A DNA stretch of 12,849 nucleotides from contig JAITHZ010000063.1 in assembly GCA_031279795.1 (NCBI GenBank), positions 1-12,849 on the forward strand, written 5' to 3'. Source of the DNA: Bacteroidales bacterium (lineage in GTDB: Bacteria > Bacteroidota > Bacteroidia > Bacteroidales > WRGA01). Position 1 is the first letter of the stretch. Each line of letters begins with the position of its first letter. Shown here piece after piece: positions 6,055 to 12,849 of this stretch. The translations under genes were made by a program, and so were the position numbers. Below the pieces are notes generated by a model. That model worked only from the letters and a program-made list of their open reading frames with translations, made no database searches and had not been told where the DNA came from.

Positions 6055-8922
6055 TCAACTCTCAATTCTCCTGCATATTTCTTTCAGAGGACAATAATTA
6101 CAGGAAGTCGTTTCGGTTGTTTGCATAAATGGAGTTTCAGGCGAAAATATTTCTTCAAGGCAGTTGGTGAAAGCCGCAGCAAATTCGTTACGGTAAGTTG
6201 AGAAATTGTCAACAATTGAAGAATTTTTTCCGTCTTTTTGCATGATGTGCATTTCGAAAGGAGAGGAAAATAAACTGCGAAGATAAATGATTCCCGGCAC
6301 GATGGGCTGTGACGGACGGGCGTCGGCTTCGTAGAGCAGGCAGTACATGAAAATCTGCATCAGGTCTTTCGGACGTTTTCCAAGGTTTTTTTCAAACAGT
6401 TGGGGAATATTTTTGAATTTCAAATCGCCAGTACCGGTTTTGTAGTCAAGAATGTGAATCATACCCTTCACCTGGTCAATACGATCAATAAATCCTTTTA
6501 GCTGCACGCTTTGCTGCGAAGGAAGTTTCCATACAGTCTGAATTTTCTTTTCCGGTTCGATGCATGTAAATGGCGTCTGTTTCCGGTCGATGTCAAGCAT
6601 TTGTTTCACATATTTTCGGATGATTTCGCCCGTCAGGAAATTTTGTCCGGTCAGATGTTGCTTTTCGTTGCTTTTATGGAAATAAGTAGCAAAAGCGGCT
6701 TCAATTCTATCGGTAAGAAAGCGGTCGTTTTTCTTTATCTTCGACAGCATATCATCGTCCACCATGTGTCCGGCCAACGGCGTATAAATATCTTGCATAA
6801 CCTGATGAAACATGCTGCCGAACGTATTGGCTTCAACTGTTTCCGAAACCTCTTCTTCCTCCGAAAGTCCTTCGATGTTCAGCAGGTAAAATTTGAGTGG
6901 ACAATTGATATATGTATTGATGGCGCTTGCCGACAGAGCGCGGTCGCCGCCTTCGAAAAAACGTTGCAGTTGCTGCATGACATGTTCGTTCTTTTTGACG
7001 GTAAGCGGTTCAGGTGCGGTCAGTCTGACATCGAACGTCAGCAAACGTTCCGTAACCGGCAAGTGATAATGGTATTTGAGCTGATAAACCAACCGGCTTG
7101 TTTCGCCGGTCTGCATTCCATCGGTGCGAGTGTCGTAGAGCAGAAAAACACGTTTGGATGGAGCGATCAGACGGTAGAAATTATAGGCAAAAATGCTGTC
7201 GTGGTATTCATTGCAAGGCAGCCCGAAGGCTTTCCGGAGATTGTATGGAATAAACGAATGGATGGGGTCGCGTTTTGGATAAACACCTTCGTTGACCGAC
7301 AGGATGATGACGTAATCGAAGTTCAGCGCCCGAGTTTCCAGCGAACCCATGATTTGCAGTCCCGACAGCGGTTCTCCGACAAAGGGAATGCTGGCAGGGG
7401 AAACAAGTTTTTTCAATAGCCGGTAACAGCTTTCCACACTCATTTCTGGCGATTTTCGGCTGGACGTCAGGCCTTTCATTCGATTGACATACAGATAATA
7501 ATGGTAGATAAACTCCATCTCCAACTGCGACAGAGCTGTATTGGCAGGAAGCGTTTGCTGAAAATACTCCAGCAATTTCAGTACGTTATCCAGCGTTTCA
7601 TTTGCATTTTCAGTACGGCGAAAGATCAGTTCAAACACAGGATGCGACGGAATGTCTGCCTGCCGCAGGAAATATTTGTTAAATTGTTGCATGTCGGCTA
7701 TGAGGCGCTTCGTTTCCGACGGGGCAAAAAACGACACATAGCGGTGATGCAGCACCGGTAGTACGTATTTGTAGTAAAACGCCGACTGTCCATTCGCCAT
7801 TCGCATGTTGCGCTGCATTTCAATTATATGTTCCATCAGTCCGCTGACAGGTGTGTTGCGCAGCGGATATCCCATGGTAACATTGATCCGAGAAATAGCT
7901 TCGGGAATGGAATGCAATACCGGCATCAGCAGCCCTTCGTTTGGAAGGACGACGGCTGCATGAATAGCCGATTCGCCGGAAATGCTACCATCGTTGATCA
8001 GTTGTTCAAGTATCCGCGACATTTCCTTAGCCTGTCCGACTGACGACGGTATGCCGGTTATTTCTATTTCAGGATGATTAAAAAACAAATCCGCCGCAGT
8101 CGGCAAACTGTACCGCGAAGGAAAACGCAACAAGTTTTCTTTCATGAAAAACGAGGCCTTGTTACGCGAATCTTTTACCCATTCAGCCTCGTAATCCCAG
8201 TAAAAATCGGCCAGCCCTTTCTTTTTCAACCAGCCAGCCAAGACTTTTTCTGCCTCCGTCAATGCGTTGAATCCAACAAAAATCAGTTGACAGAAAGGCA
8301 TATCCGGTTCATCCTTTGCGTTGATTCGATCGGCTACCGAGCGGAAAATCAGACCTTCATAGCCTATTTCCTGTAGCTCTAATCGTTTTTTCAGTTCACT
8401 GTAAACCGGATACAGAACTTCCCAAAGCTGGAGGAAATCCTGCTTTTGTCTGTTATCGCCTACAGGCATAAAATGTTCCCAAAAACGGCGGATGATTGCA
8501 ATCTGTTCGTCCGTAAGGTAAGCAAAACGCACATCAATTTCTTTCAAATCAACGACATTTGTAAACAGCTGCCGCGCATCAATCATGTATTTATCTACCT
8601 CGTTGAAATCGTTCAGGAGCATTTCTCCCCAAAAGAGAAAATCATCGAATGTTTCGGGAGAATGGCTAATATCCTTATAAACATCGTAAATATCGAACAG
8701 TAGTCCGACATTGTCGGCAAGTTGCATGTGCGACAACTGGACAAATAAATCGGTGACAGTCAAGATACCTGGAGAAAAAAGCGGTTTGGATGCAATTTCC
8801 GACAGGTATTTCTGAAAAAACAGTCCCGCGCGACGATTTGGGAATACAAAATGAACGGAAGAAATTTCCCTTCCCAGCTTTTTGTAAAACAAGCTGGCGA
8901 CTTGATATAAAAACGGCTCCAT
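6055..8922 (-). CDS. addB: AddB-like subunit of an ATP-dependent DNA nuclease (PD-(D/E)XK nuclease family)
   Basis: The 955-residue protein matches the AddB half of AddAB-type double-strand-break resection enzymes in layout. The N-terminus has FVFPNRRAGLFFQKYL (25-40) where a Walker A loop would be, but lacks the Gly-Lys-Thr, so it is probably an inactive helicase core. Later helicase-like motifs are FVGFNALTEAE (215-225) and GSLETRALNFDYVIILSVNE (526-545). The C-terminal nuclease shows GSMFHQVMQ (702-710, His706), GFIDRID (Asp813), ILDYKTG (Asp826, Lys828) and QIFMY (856-860). Cys674 together with Cys941, Cys944 and Cys950 fits the 4Fe-4S staple of AddB. It should work with an AddA helicase-nuclease in RecA-dependent repair, but no addA gene is in this window. 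The start ATG at 8922 lies about 40 bases from a good promoter. The gene appears complete, ending just before the heptamer repeat. Confidence 0.88.
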   Translation of the reverse strand: MEPFLYQVASLFYKKLGREISSVHFVFPNRRAGLFFQKYLSEIASKPLFSPGILTVTDLFVQLSHMQLADNVGLLFDIYDVYKDISHSPETFDDFLFWGEMLLNDFNEVDKYMIDARQLFTNVVDLKEIDVRFAYLTDEQIAIIRRFWEHFMPVGDNRQKQDFLQLWEVLYPVYSELKKRLELQEIGYEGLIFRSVADRINAKDEPDMPFCQLIFVGFNALTEAEKVLAGWLKKKGLADFYWDYEAEWVKDSRNKASFFMKENLLRFPSRYSLPTAADLFFNHPEIEITGIPSSVGQAKEMSRILEQLINDGSISGESAIHAAVVLPNEGLLMPVLHSIPEAISRINVTMGYPLRNTPVSGLMEHIIEMQRNMRMANGQSAFYYKYVLPVLHHRYVSFFAPSETKRLIADMQQFNKYFLRQADIPSHPVFELIFRRTENANETLDNVLKLLEYFQQTLPANTALSQLEMEFIYHYYLYVNRMKGLTSSRKSPEMSVESCYRLLKKLVSPASIPFVGEPLSGLQIMGSLETRALNFDYVIILSVNEGVYPKRDPIHSFIPYNLRKAFGLPCNEYHDSIFAYNFYRLIAPSKRVFLLYDTRTDGMQTGETSRLVYQLKYHYHLPVTERLLTFDVRLTAPEPLTVKKNEHVMQQLQRFFEGGDRALSASAINTYINCPLKFYLLNIEGLSEEEEVSETVEANTFGSMFHQVMQDIYTPLAGHMVDDDMLSKIKKNDRFLTDRIEAAFATYFHKSNEKQHLTGQNFLTGEIIRKYVKQMLDIDRKQTPFTCIEPEKKIQTVWKLPSQQSVQLKGFIDRIDQVKGMIHILDYKTGTGDLKFKNIPQLFEKNLGKRPKDLMQIFMYCLLYEADARPSQPIVPGIIYLRSLFSSPFEMHIMQKDGKNSSIVDNFSTYRNEFAAAFTNCLEEIFSPETPFMQTTETTSCNYCPLKEICRRIES

Positions 8923-8960
8923 AACGTCGATTAGTTTATTGTTATGTTAAAAACGGGGAA

Positions 8961-8990
8961 CAAAAGTAGTGTTTATTATTCAAAATCAAA
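8961..8990 (-). promoter_or_regulatory. Bacteroidota-type promoter for the addB-like gene
   Basis: On the minus strand TTTG (8990-8987), 18 bases, then TACTTTTG (8968-8961) fits TTTG-N19-TAnnTTTG with one base less spacing. It would give a leader of roughly 30 bases before the ATG at 8922. It lies in the 163-bp spacer after the PAP2 gene, so addB is likely transcribed on its own. Confidence 0.65.
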
Positions 8991-9085
8991 AACGGAACCG
9001 AGGTCAAAGCCTGTCTTTTTTAGCTAATCAGTCGAATTTTCCTGTTTTTATGAACGATTTTAATTCAGCGAAATTTTCTTTCAAT

Positions 9086-10429
9086 TCAAAATAATAATGT
9101 CAGCCGCAATCCAGAGGTAATGAAATTCATTTTCTCTCTGTTTTTTTGAAAAGAAAGTTCCGGCGTGGGGTTATCCGGAAGTCTAACAGTATAGGACAGT
9201 GAAGGCGTCGAATAGTTGTAGTCAAGATATGCAGTGAGGCCAAACGACGTGTTTAATAAATAGGTAGCCGATATGCCGCCAGTCAGTCGATGAGCGTTTC
9301 TCAACGAACAGTGAGATATTTTTATTTTGTTTGATGCAGGTGAAATGAGTTGATTGGTAATGTATTCTTCTGTTCCAACCGTATAACCGTATGCGCCTTT
9401 CAGATTGACATGCCATTTCGGGGATGGCATCAGTGCGTAATATGCGCCAAGCGAAAAAGTCATGGTTTGTATCATTTCATGTTTTTTGCCACGCCGGATA
9501 TAATCGGGAGGCAACATTCGGTCGAAATAACCCATATCAACCGGCAGCGAGGCCAGCGTAAAGCTGCTGCCAATTCCCCAGTGTGGCAACAGAAAACGGA
9601 TTCCTTCCATTCCATATTCCATGCCCGTTTGCCCTTTGTGGATAACGGCGCCTGTTTTTATCGAAAAAAACGATGGCATCTCAGATATTGTACCATCGGA
9701 CAGCATTTCTTTTTTGCCTTTTTTGTCGAACAGCCGGTCGATAAAGAAATATCCCAATTGTCCGGCCAAAATTCCCACGCCAGCGCCGGCAAGCACATCC
9801 GACACCCAGTGCTTGTTGTTGAGCATCCGTGTGATACCGGTGGCTGTTGCTATACCGTAACCGGCTATGCTGTACCCAATTTCCTGTCCGTATTCTCTGT
9901 CAAGAAAAAAAGCGTTTGTAAAAGCCATTGCCGTATGTCCCGACGGAAAGGCATTTTGTGCCGAACGGTCGGGGCGTTCTACACGGATGGAATATTTCAG
10001 CACGTTGACCAGAATCCCCATTATTGCCAGACTTGTGCCATGCGAAAGCGCCGCCCGACCAATACCGTTTCGCCCCCTTTTTCCTGCAAGCCGCAAAGCA
10101 TACACGCTCACTCCGGGCAGATATTGAAGCCAGTCGTCGTAGGTGTAACGGAATCTGGGCGCGTAGTCGTTCCGTATGTTGCGAACATCTTGCCGCGTGT
10201 TCCAGCTTGCCGCAGCGCCGGTAAACAAAATAACCGGAACAATGTCCATTTCTTTGATGGCTTTCTGGAAGGAGAAAACTCGCTTCTTGGGTGCATAAAC
10301 ACTGTCTTCGCTTGCTGTAAATGCCAATTCTCTACTTTGTAAAACGGTGAAACTATTGTATTGAGCAAAACTGTTTTCCGCAGCAAACAATAAGTATGAA
10401 ACGAAAATTAACAAACGGAAATCTGTCAT
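9086..10429 (-). CDS. PAP2-family phosphatase with C-terminal outer-membrane-barrel-like domain
   Basis: A 447-residue protein starting with a signal peptide (LLIFVSYLLFAAENSFAQ). All three motifs of the type 2 phosphatidic acid phosphatase superfamily are present: K145-x6-R152-P153 (KYSIRVERP), P162-S-G-H165 (FPSGHTA), and R201-x5-H207-x3-D211 (TRMLNNKHWVSD). The usual Ser before the Arg is Thr, a mild change. Catalytic Arg and His residues are intact, so it should be active on a lipid phosphate or pyrophosphate in the envelope. The substrate cannot be told from sequence; undecaprenyl pyrophosphate, phosphatidic or phosphatidylglycerol phosphate and lipid A are known targets of relatives. 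Residues from about 255 to 447 alternate aromatic and polar residues and end in RLTLLF, as in outer-membrane barrels. The ATG at 10429 is the natural start because the signal peptide follows it directly. Confidence 0.88.
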   Translation of the reverse strand: MTDFRLLIFVSYLLFAAENSFAQYNSFTVLQSRELAFTASEDSVYAPKKRVFSFQKAIKEMDIVPVILFTGAAASWNTRQDVRNIRNDYAPRFRYTYDDWLQYLPGVSVYALRLAGKRGRNGIGRAALSHGTSLAIMGILVNVLKYSIRVERPDRSAQNAFPSGHTAMAFTNAFFLDREYGQEIGYSIAGYGIATATGITRMLNNKHWVSDVLAGAGVGILAGQLGYFFIDRLFDKKGKKEMLSDGTISEMPSFFSIKTGAVIHKGQTGMEYGMEGIRFLLPHWGIGSSFTLASLPVDMGYFDRMLPPDYIRRGKKHEMIQTMTFSLGAYYALMPSPKWHVNLKGAYGYTVGTEEYITNQLISPASNKIKISHCSLRNAHRLTGGISATYLLNTSFGLTAYLDYNYSTPSLSYTVRLPDNPTPELSFQKNREKMNFITSGLRLTLLF

Positions 10430-10510
10430 TAAAATATGAAATGAGTAAATAAATTAGCATTTGTAAAACAAATCATTCCATTATAAAATATGGCAATGAC
10501 TATAATTACC

Positions 10511-10622
10511 TACTTAATAATAATTAATAATAACAATAAATTGTTCTAATTTCTCAAACAAAACCTGTAAAAATTTTGTCAATAAGGTGTGCAGGACAAT
10601 TTACTGTTATTATTATTAAGTA
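10511..10622. repeat. Nested inverted repeat in the pepD-PAP2 spacer
   Basis: TACTTAATAATAA (10511-10523) pairs perfectly with TTATTATTAAGTA (10610-10622). Inside it AAATTGTTCT (10538-10547) pairs with AGGACAATTT (10593-10602) through one G-U. The structure could form in RNA from the minus strand between pepD and the PAP2 gene. The spacer (10430-10661) otherwise shows only AT-rich sequence, and I see no clear promoter for the PAP2 gene. Confidence 0.5.
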
Positions 10623-10661
10623 AGAATCATTTTATTAGATTCTAATCGCTGATCTGATTTC

Positions 10662-12113
10662 CTACTTCGCTGGGTAGTTTTTCAACATTTCCAGCAGGAA
10701 GTTCCAGAATTTTTCGACCGATGGAATGTGCATTCGTTCATTAGGCGAATGTACTTCACGCAATGTTGGGCCAAAAGAAATCATATCCAGTTCGGGATAT
10801 TTGCTCAAAAACAGGCCACACTCCAGGCCGGCGTGAATTGCTTTCACATGAGGTTCAACGCCGAAGAGCTGTATGTACGTCTGTATTGCAGCCTGCAAAA
10901 CCGCCGAATTACGATTCGGCTTCCAGCCCGGATATCCGCTTCCGTGAGTGACTCTGTCGGCCAGCATGAATACACTTTCGACCATTTGCAGGACGTCTTT
11001 TTTTGCCGATTCAATCGAACTGCGCTGGCTTGTTCCGATAGCGACCTTGTTGTCAATCATTTTGACGCTTGCCAGATTGGTTGAAGTTTCCACGAGACCG
11101 GGAATATCGTGGCTCATGGCAATGACGCCATGCGGGCAGGCATAAAGTGTGTTGAGGACTCTTGTCGCTGCTATCGGGTCAATTGCATAAGGATGAGGAC
11201 TTTCAGTTTCGAGTGTGATGATACGGTTCAATTCGATTTTACCGTATTCTGTTTCGATTTCCTGTAAAAAAATATTGAAGTCTGCACGAATTTTTTCCCT
11301 GTCGTCAGCTGGAACTGCGGCAAGAGCTACAGCTTCGCGCGGGATTGCATTACGCAGATTTCCGCCGGTGATGGAACATATCAGCAAATCGTATTTCTTG
11401 ACAGACTGCCACAGAAAACGGGCAAGCAGTTTGTTGGCATTTGCATGTCCCCTGTGGATATCACAGCCCGAATGTCCACCATTCAGTTTCGTAATGTTGA
11501 GTTTGAAAAAGAACCAGTCTTGTGGCACAGGCTCTAACTGATAGTTGAAACTGGCTGTTGTATCGGCGCCTCCGGCACAACCGATGAAAATTTCACCTTC
11601 GTCCTCCGAATCCAGGTTTAGCAGAATGTTACCGGTGAAAAATCCGGGTTGAATGGCAGAAGCGCCGGTCAGTCCTGTTTCTTCGTCGATAGTAAACAGA
11701 CATTCAATTTTACCATGTTCAACATCGGTTGAGGCCAGCAGCGCCAGTTCTGCCGCAACGCCAATCCCATTGTCAGCGCCGAGCGTTGTACCGTCGGCTT
11801 TGATCCATTCGCCGTCGATGATGGTTTTAATAGGATCGGTGTCGAAGTTGTGGTTTGTCGAATTGTCTTTTTCGCATACCATGTCTACATGCGACTGCAG
11901 CACAATGGTTGGCAAGTGTTCCTTGCCAGGAGTGGCTGCTTTGGTAATCAATACATTACCTACGTTGTCACGTTTTGTATCCAGTCCCAGCGCCTTGCCT
12001 GTCTTAACCAGATAATCAACTATTTTTTCTTCTTTTTTTGAAGGGCGGGGAATTTTTGTGATTTCATCGAAATACTTCCACACCAAAGATGGTTTTAAAT
12101 CAGTTATATTCAT
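10662..12113 (-). CDS. pepD: Cytosol non-specific dipeptidase (aminoacyl-histidine dipeptidase, M20 family)
   Basis: A 483-residue protein, about the usual length of bacterial PepD. It hydrolyses dipeptides, including Xaa-His, in the cytoplasm with a two-metal centre (EC 3.4.13.18 by family). The M20 metal and catalytic signature is complete: SHVDMV (His75, Asp77), LGADNGIG (Asp114, bridging), TIDEETGLTGA (Glu144 and Glu145), LNLDSEDEGE (Asp168) and, near the end, REVHSPNERM (His455). The lid-domain motif GGHSGCDIHRGHANANKLLA (212-231) is typical of the PepD branch. There is no signal peptide. It is monocistronic as far as can be seen: 232 bp separate it from the PAP2 gene and 241 bp from the divergent metallophosphoesterase gene. 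A promoter lies at 12144-12175. Nothing is odd about the gene. Confidence 0.95.
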   Translation of the reverse strand: MNITDLKPSLVWKYFDEITKIPRPSKKEEKIVDYLVKTGKALGLDTKRDNVGNVLITKAATPGKEHLPTIVLQSHVDMVCEKDNSTNHNFDTDPIKTIIDGEWIKADGTTLGADNGIGVAAELALLASTDVEHGKIECLFTIDEETGLTGASAIQPGFFTGNILLNLDSEDEGEIFIGCAGGADTTASFNYQLEPVPQDWFFFKLNITKLNGGHSGCDIHRGHANANKLLARFLWQSVKKYDLLICSITGGNLRNAIPREAVALAAVPADDREKIRADFNIFLQEIETEYGKIELNRIITLETESPHPYAIDPIAATRVLNTLYACPHGVIAMSHDIPGLVETSTNLASVKMIDNKVAIGTSQRSSIESAKKDVLQMVESVFMLADRVTHGSGYPGWKPNRNSAVLQAAIQTYIQLFGVEPHVKAIHAGLECGLFLSKYPELDMISFGPTLREVHSPNERMHIPSVEKFWNFLLEMLKNYPAK

Positions 12114-12143
12114 ATTTTTGTCAATTAAGAATTAACGAAGTCG

Positions 12144-12175
12144 CAAAGTTACAATTTTAAATGAATACTTGCTAA
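12144..12175 (-). promoter_or_regulatory. Probable promoter for pepD
   Basis: On the minus strand TTAG (12175-12172), 20 bases, then TAACTTTG (12151-12144). The -7 box fits TAnnTTTG perfectly; the -33 box is weaker. The leader to the ATG at 12113 would be about 25 bases. A single AGAATTA unit with AATTA (12123-12134) lies within this leader. Confidence 0.5.
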
Positions 12176-12311
12176 TATTCTTTCGTGAAATTTTTTTTCA
12201 TGTTTGTTTCCTTACGAATTGTTATTAAATAATTAATTTTAAACCTTTAATAGTGGGACTTGTAATTTTGTTAAATAATTAAAATAAACGCGGTGTTCGT
12301 GACAAACTTGT

Positions 12312-12319
12312 TACATTTG
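12312..12319 (+). promoter_or_regulatory. Possible -7 box for the metallophosphoesterase gene
   Basis: TACATTTG fits TAnnTTTG and lies 35 bases before the ATG at 12355. No good TTTG is seen 19 bases upstream, so this is tentative. A second TAnnTTTG match occurs at 12263-12270, also without a clear partner. Confidence 0.3.
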
Positions 12320-12354
12320 CCGCGTCTCAAATTATTTGTACAAACACTTTTTTT

Positions 12355-12849
12355 ATGAAATTTCTTCCGATCTTTTTTATGTTTCTTCTCATGCTGGGGA
12401 TGCATTATTATGTGATTTTCCGGTTGTGGCAGATGATACCAGCGGTAACGGTGCGCGTTGTGATGCTTGTTGTGACGGTGAGCGCTGTTGTGTCAATCGT
12501 GCTGTCAATAACGGCAGGAGAGGCGTTTCCGTCGCCGGTTACAGGTGTGATGTACCGAATGGGAACCGCCTGGTTCTTCATTTTCCTGTATCTGCTAATA
12601 ATTTTTTTGCTGCTTGATATCGTGCGAATTACTCATCTGTTGCCGATGGAAAAAGTTTTGCACGGGAACTGGATTTCGCTGAGCGTTGTGTGTGGTTTTA
12701 TCGCAGTTGTGATGTCTTACGGCTTTTTCACCTATCAGCACAAGGAGCAGGTCGAACTGGATTTGCCGGTTGACAACATAGCTTTTCCGCTTAAGATACT
12801 TGCCATAAGCGATTTACACTTGGGATATAATATCGGGAAAGACGAATTC
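12355..12849 (+). CDS. Membrane-anchored metallophosphoesterase (C-terminus beyond window)
   Basis: The frame from ATG 12355 is open to the right edge, giving 165 residues. The N-terminal part is membrane-rich: hydrophobic segments at about residues 3-20, 27-48, 66-87 and 105-122 suggest four transmembrane helices. It then reads FPLKILAISDLHLGYNIGKD, where SDLHLG is metal-binding motif I of calcineurin-like phosphoesterases (GDxHxG/SDxHxG type). This is the layout of YaeI/YkuE-like membrane phosphoesterases, whose relatives act on UDP-diacylglucosamine-like or other phosphate esters. The substrate here is unknown. The remaining metal motifs (GD, GNH, H, GHxH) would lie beyond the window. The ATG has no Shine-Dalgarno sequence, only a T-run, as is common in this phylum. 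It is divergent from pepD across a 241-bp spacer. Confidence 0.85.
   Translation, partial: MKFLPIFFMFLLMLGMHYYVIFRLWQMIPAVTVRVVMLVVTVSAVVSIVLSITAGEAFPSPVTGVMYRMGTAWFFIFLYLLIIFLLLDIVRITHLLPMEKVLHGNWISLSVVCGFIAVVMSYGFFTYQHKEQVELDLPVDNIAFPLKILAISDLHLGYNIGKDEF

Noticed and set aside
6511..7419. Plus-strand 302-residue open frame
   Set aside because: It is antisense to the addB-like gene, whose motifs fit a known family. No recognisable domain is seen in the plus frame.
9350..10342. Plus-strand 330-residue open frame
   Set aside because: It lies opposite the PAP2 gene, which has intact catalytic motifs and a signal peptide. The plus frame shows only His/Cys/Arg-rich shadow composition.
12336..12617. 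Alternative plus-strand frame overlapping the metallophosphoesterase start
   Set aside because: It is out of frame with the membrane segments and the SDLHLG motif; the frame from 12355 is clearly the coding one.
12844..12849. GAATTC (EcoRI site) exactly at the window end
   Set aside because: It could hint at a clone boundary, but one six-base site at an edge is easily chance and says nothing about biology.

Overview
The window looks like a chromosomal piece from a member of the Bacteroidota, probably a host-associated Bacteroidales-type organism (inference). The reasons are several promoters of the form TTTG-N19-TAnnTTTG, the near absence of Shine-Dalgarno sequences, AT-rich spacers, and protein types typical of that phylum: an AddB-like nuclease with an iron-sulfur staple, a PAP2 phosphatase joined to a C-terminal beta-strand domain, PepD, and a large repeat-rich secreted protein. 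Genes for core functions alternate with repeat-laden, decayed stretches.

Left part (1-4250, minus strand): one uninterrupted reading frame of about 1,385 codons runs off the left edge. It encodes a signal peptide, a Ser/Thr/Gly-rich beta-strand region, four Ig-like putative domains, an array of 8-10 leucine-rich repeats of the LPxxLPxxLxxLxCxxNxL type, and a module of 257-260 residues that is duplicated. The short frames in this stretch are shadows of it. A REP-like palindrome sits across its possible 5' end.

Middle (4251-6054): a repeat-filled spacer and a patch of gene debris. It holds a plus-strand 112-residue ORF that looks 5'-truncated, a convergent minus-strand unit of a possible 39-residue membrane peptide and a 105-residue acidic protein, and the C-terminal remnant of a phage terminase large subunit. 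A heptamer repeat (AGAATTA)n borders the broken 5' ends of both outer fragments. It also forms a perfect 26-bp inverted repeat just after the stop codon of the next gene.

Right part (6055-12849): three complete minus-strand genes follow: addB-like nuclease, PAP2 phosphatase with a barrel-like tail, and pepD. They are separated by 163-232 bp spacers, and addB and pepD have recognisable promoters of their own. A divergent plus-strand membrane metallophosphoesterase begins at 12355 and runs off the right edge. These genes do not form one pathway: DNA repair, lipid or phosphate-ester hydrolysis at the envelope, dipeptide breakdown, and a membrane-anchored phosphoesterase. No tRNA, rRNA, CRISPR array or intact mobile element was seen. 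All calls come from reading the sequence; no database search was run.
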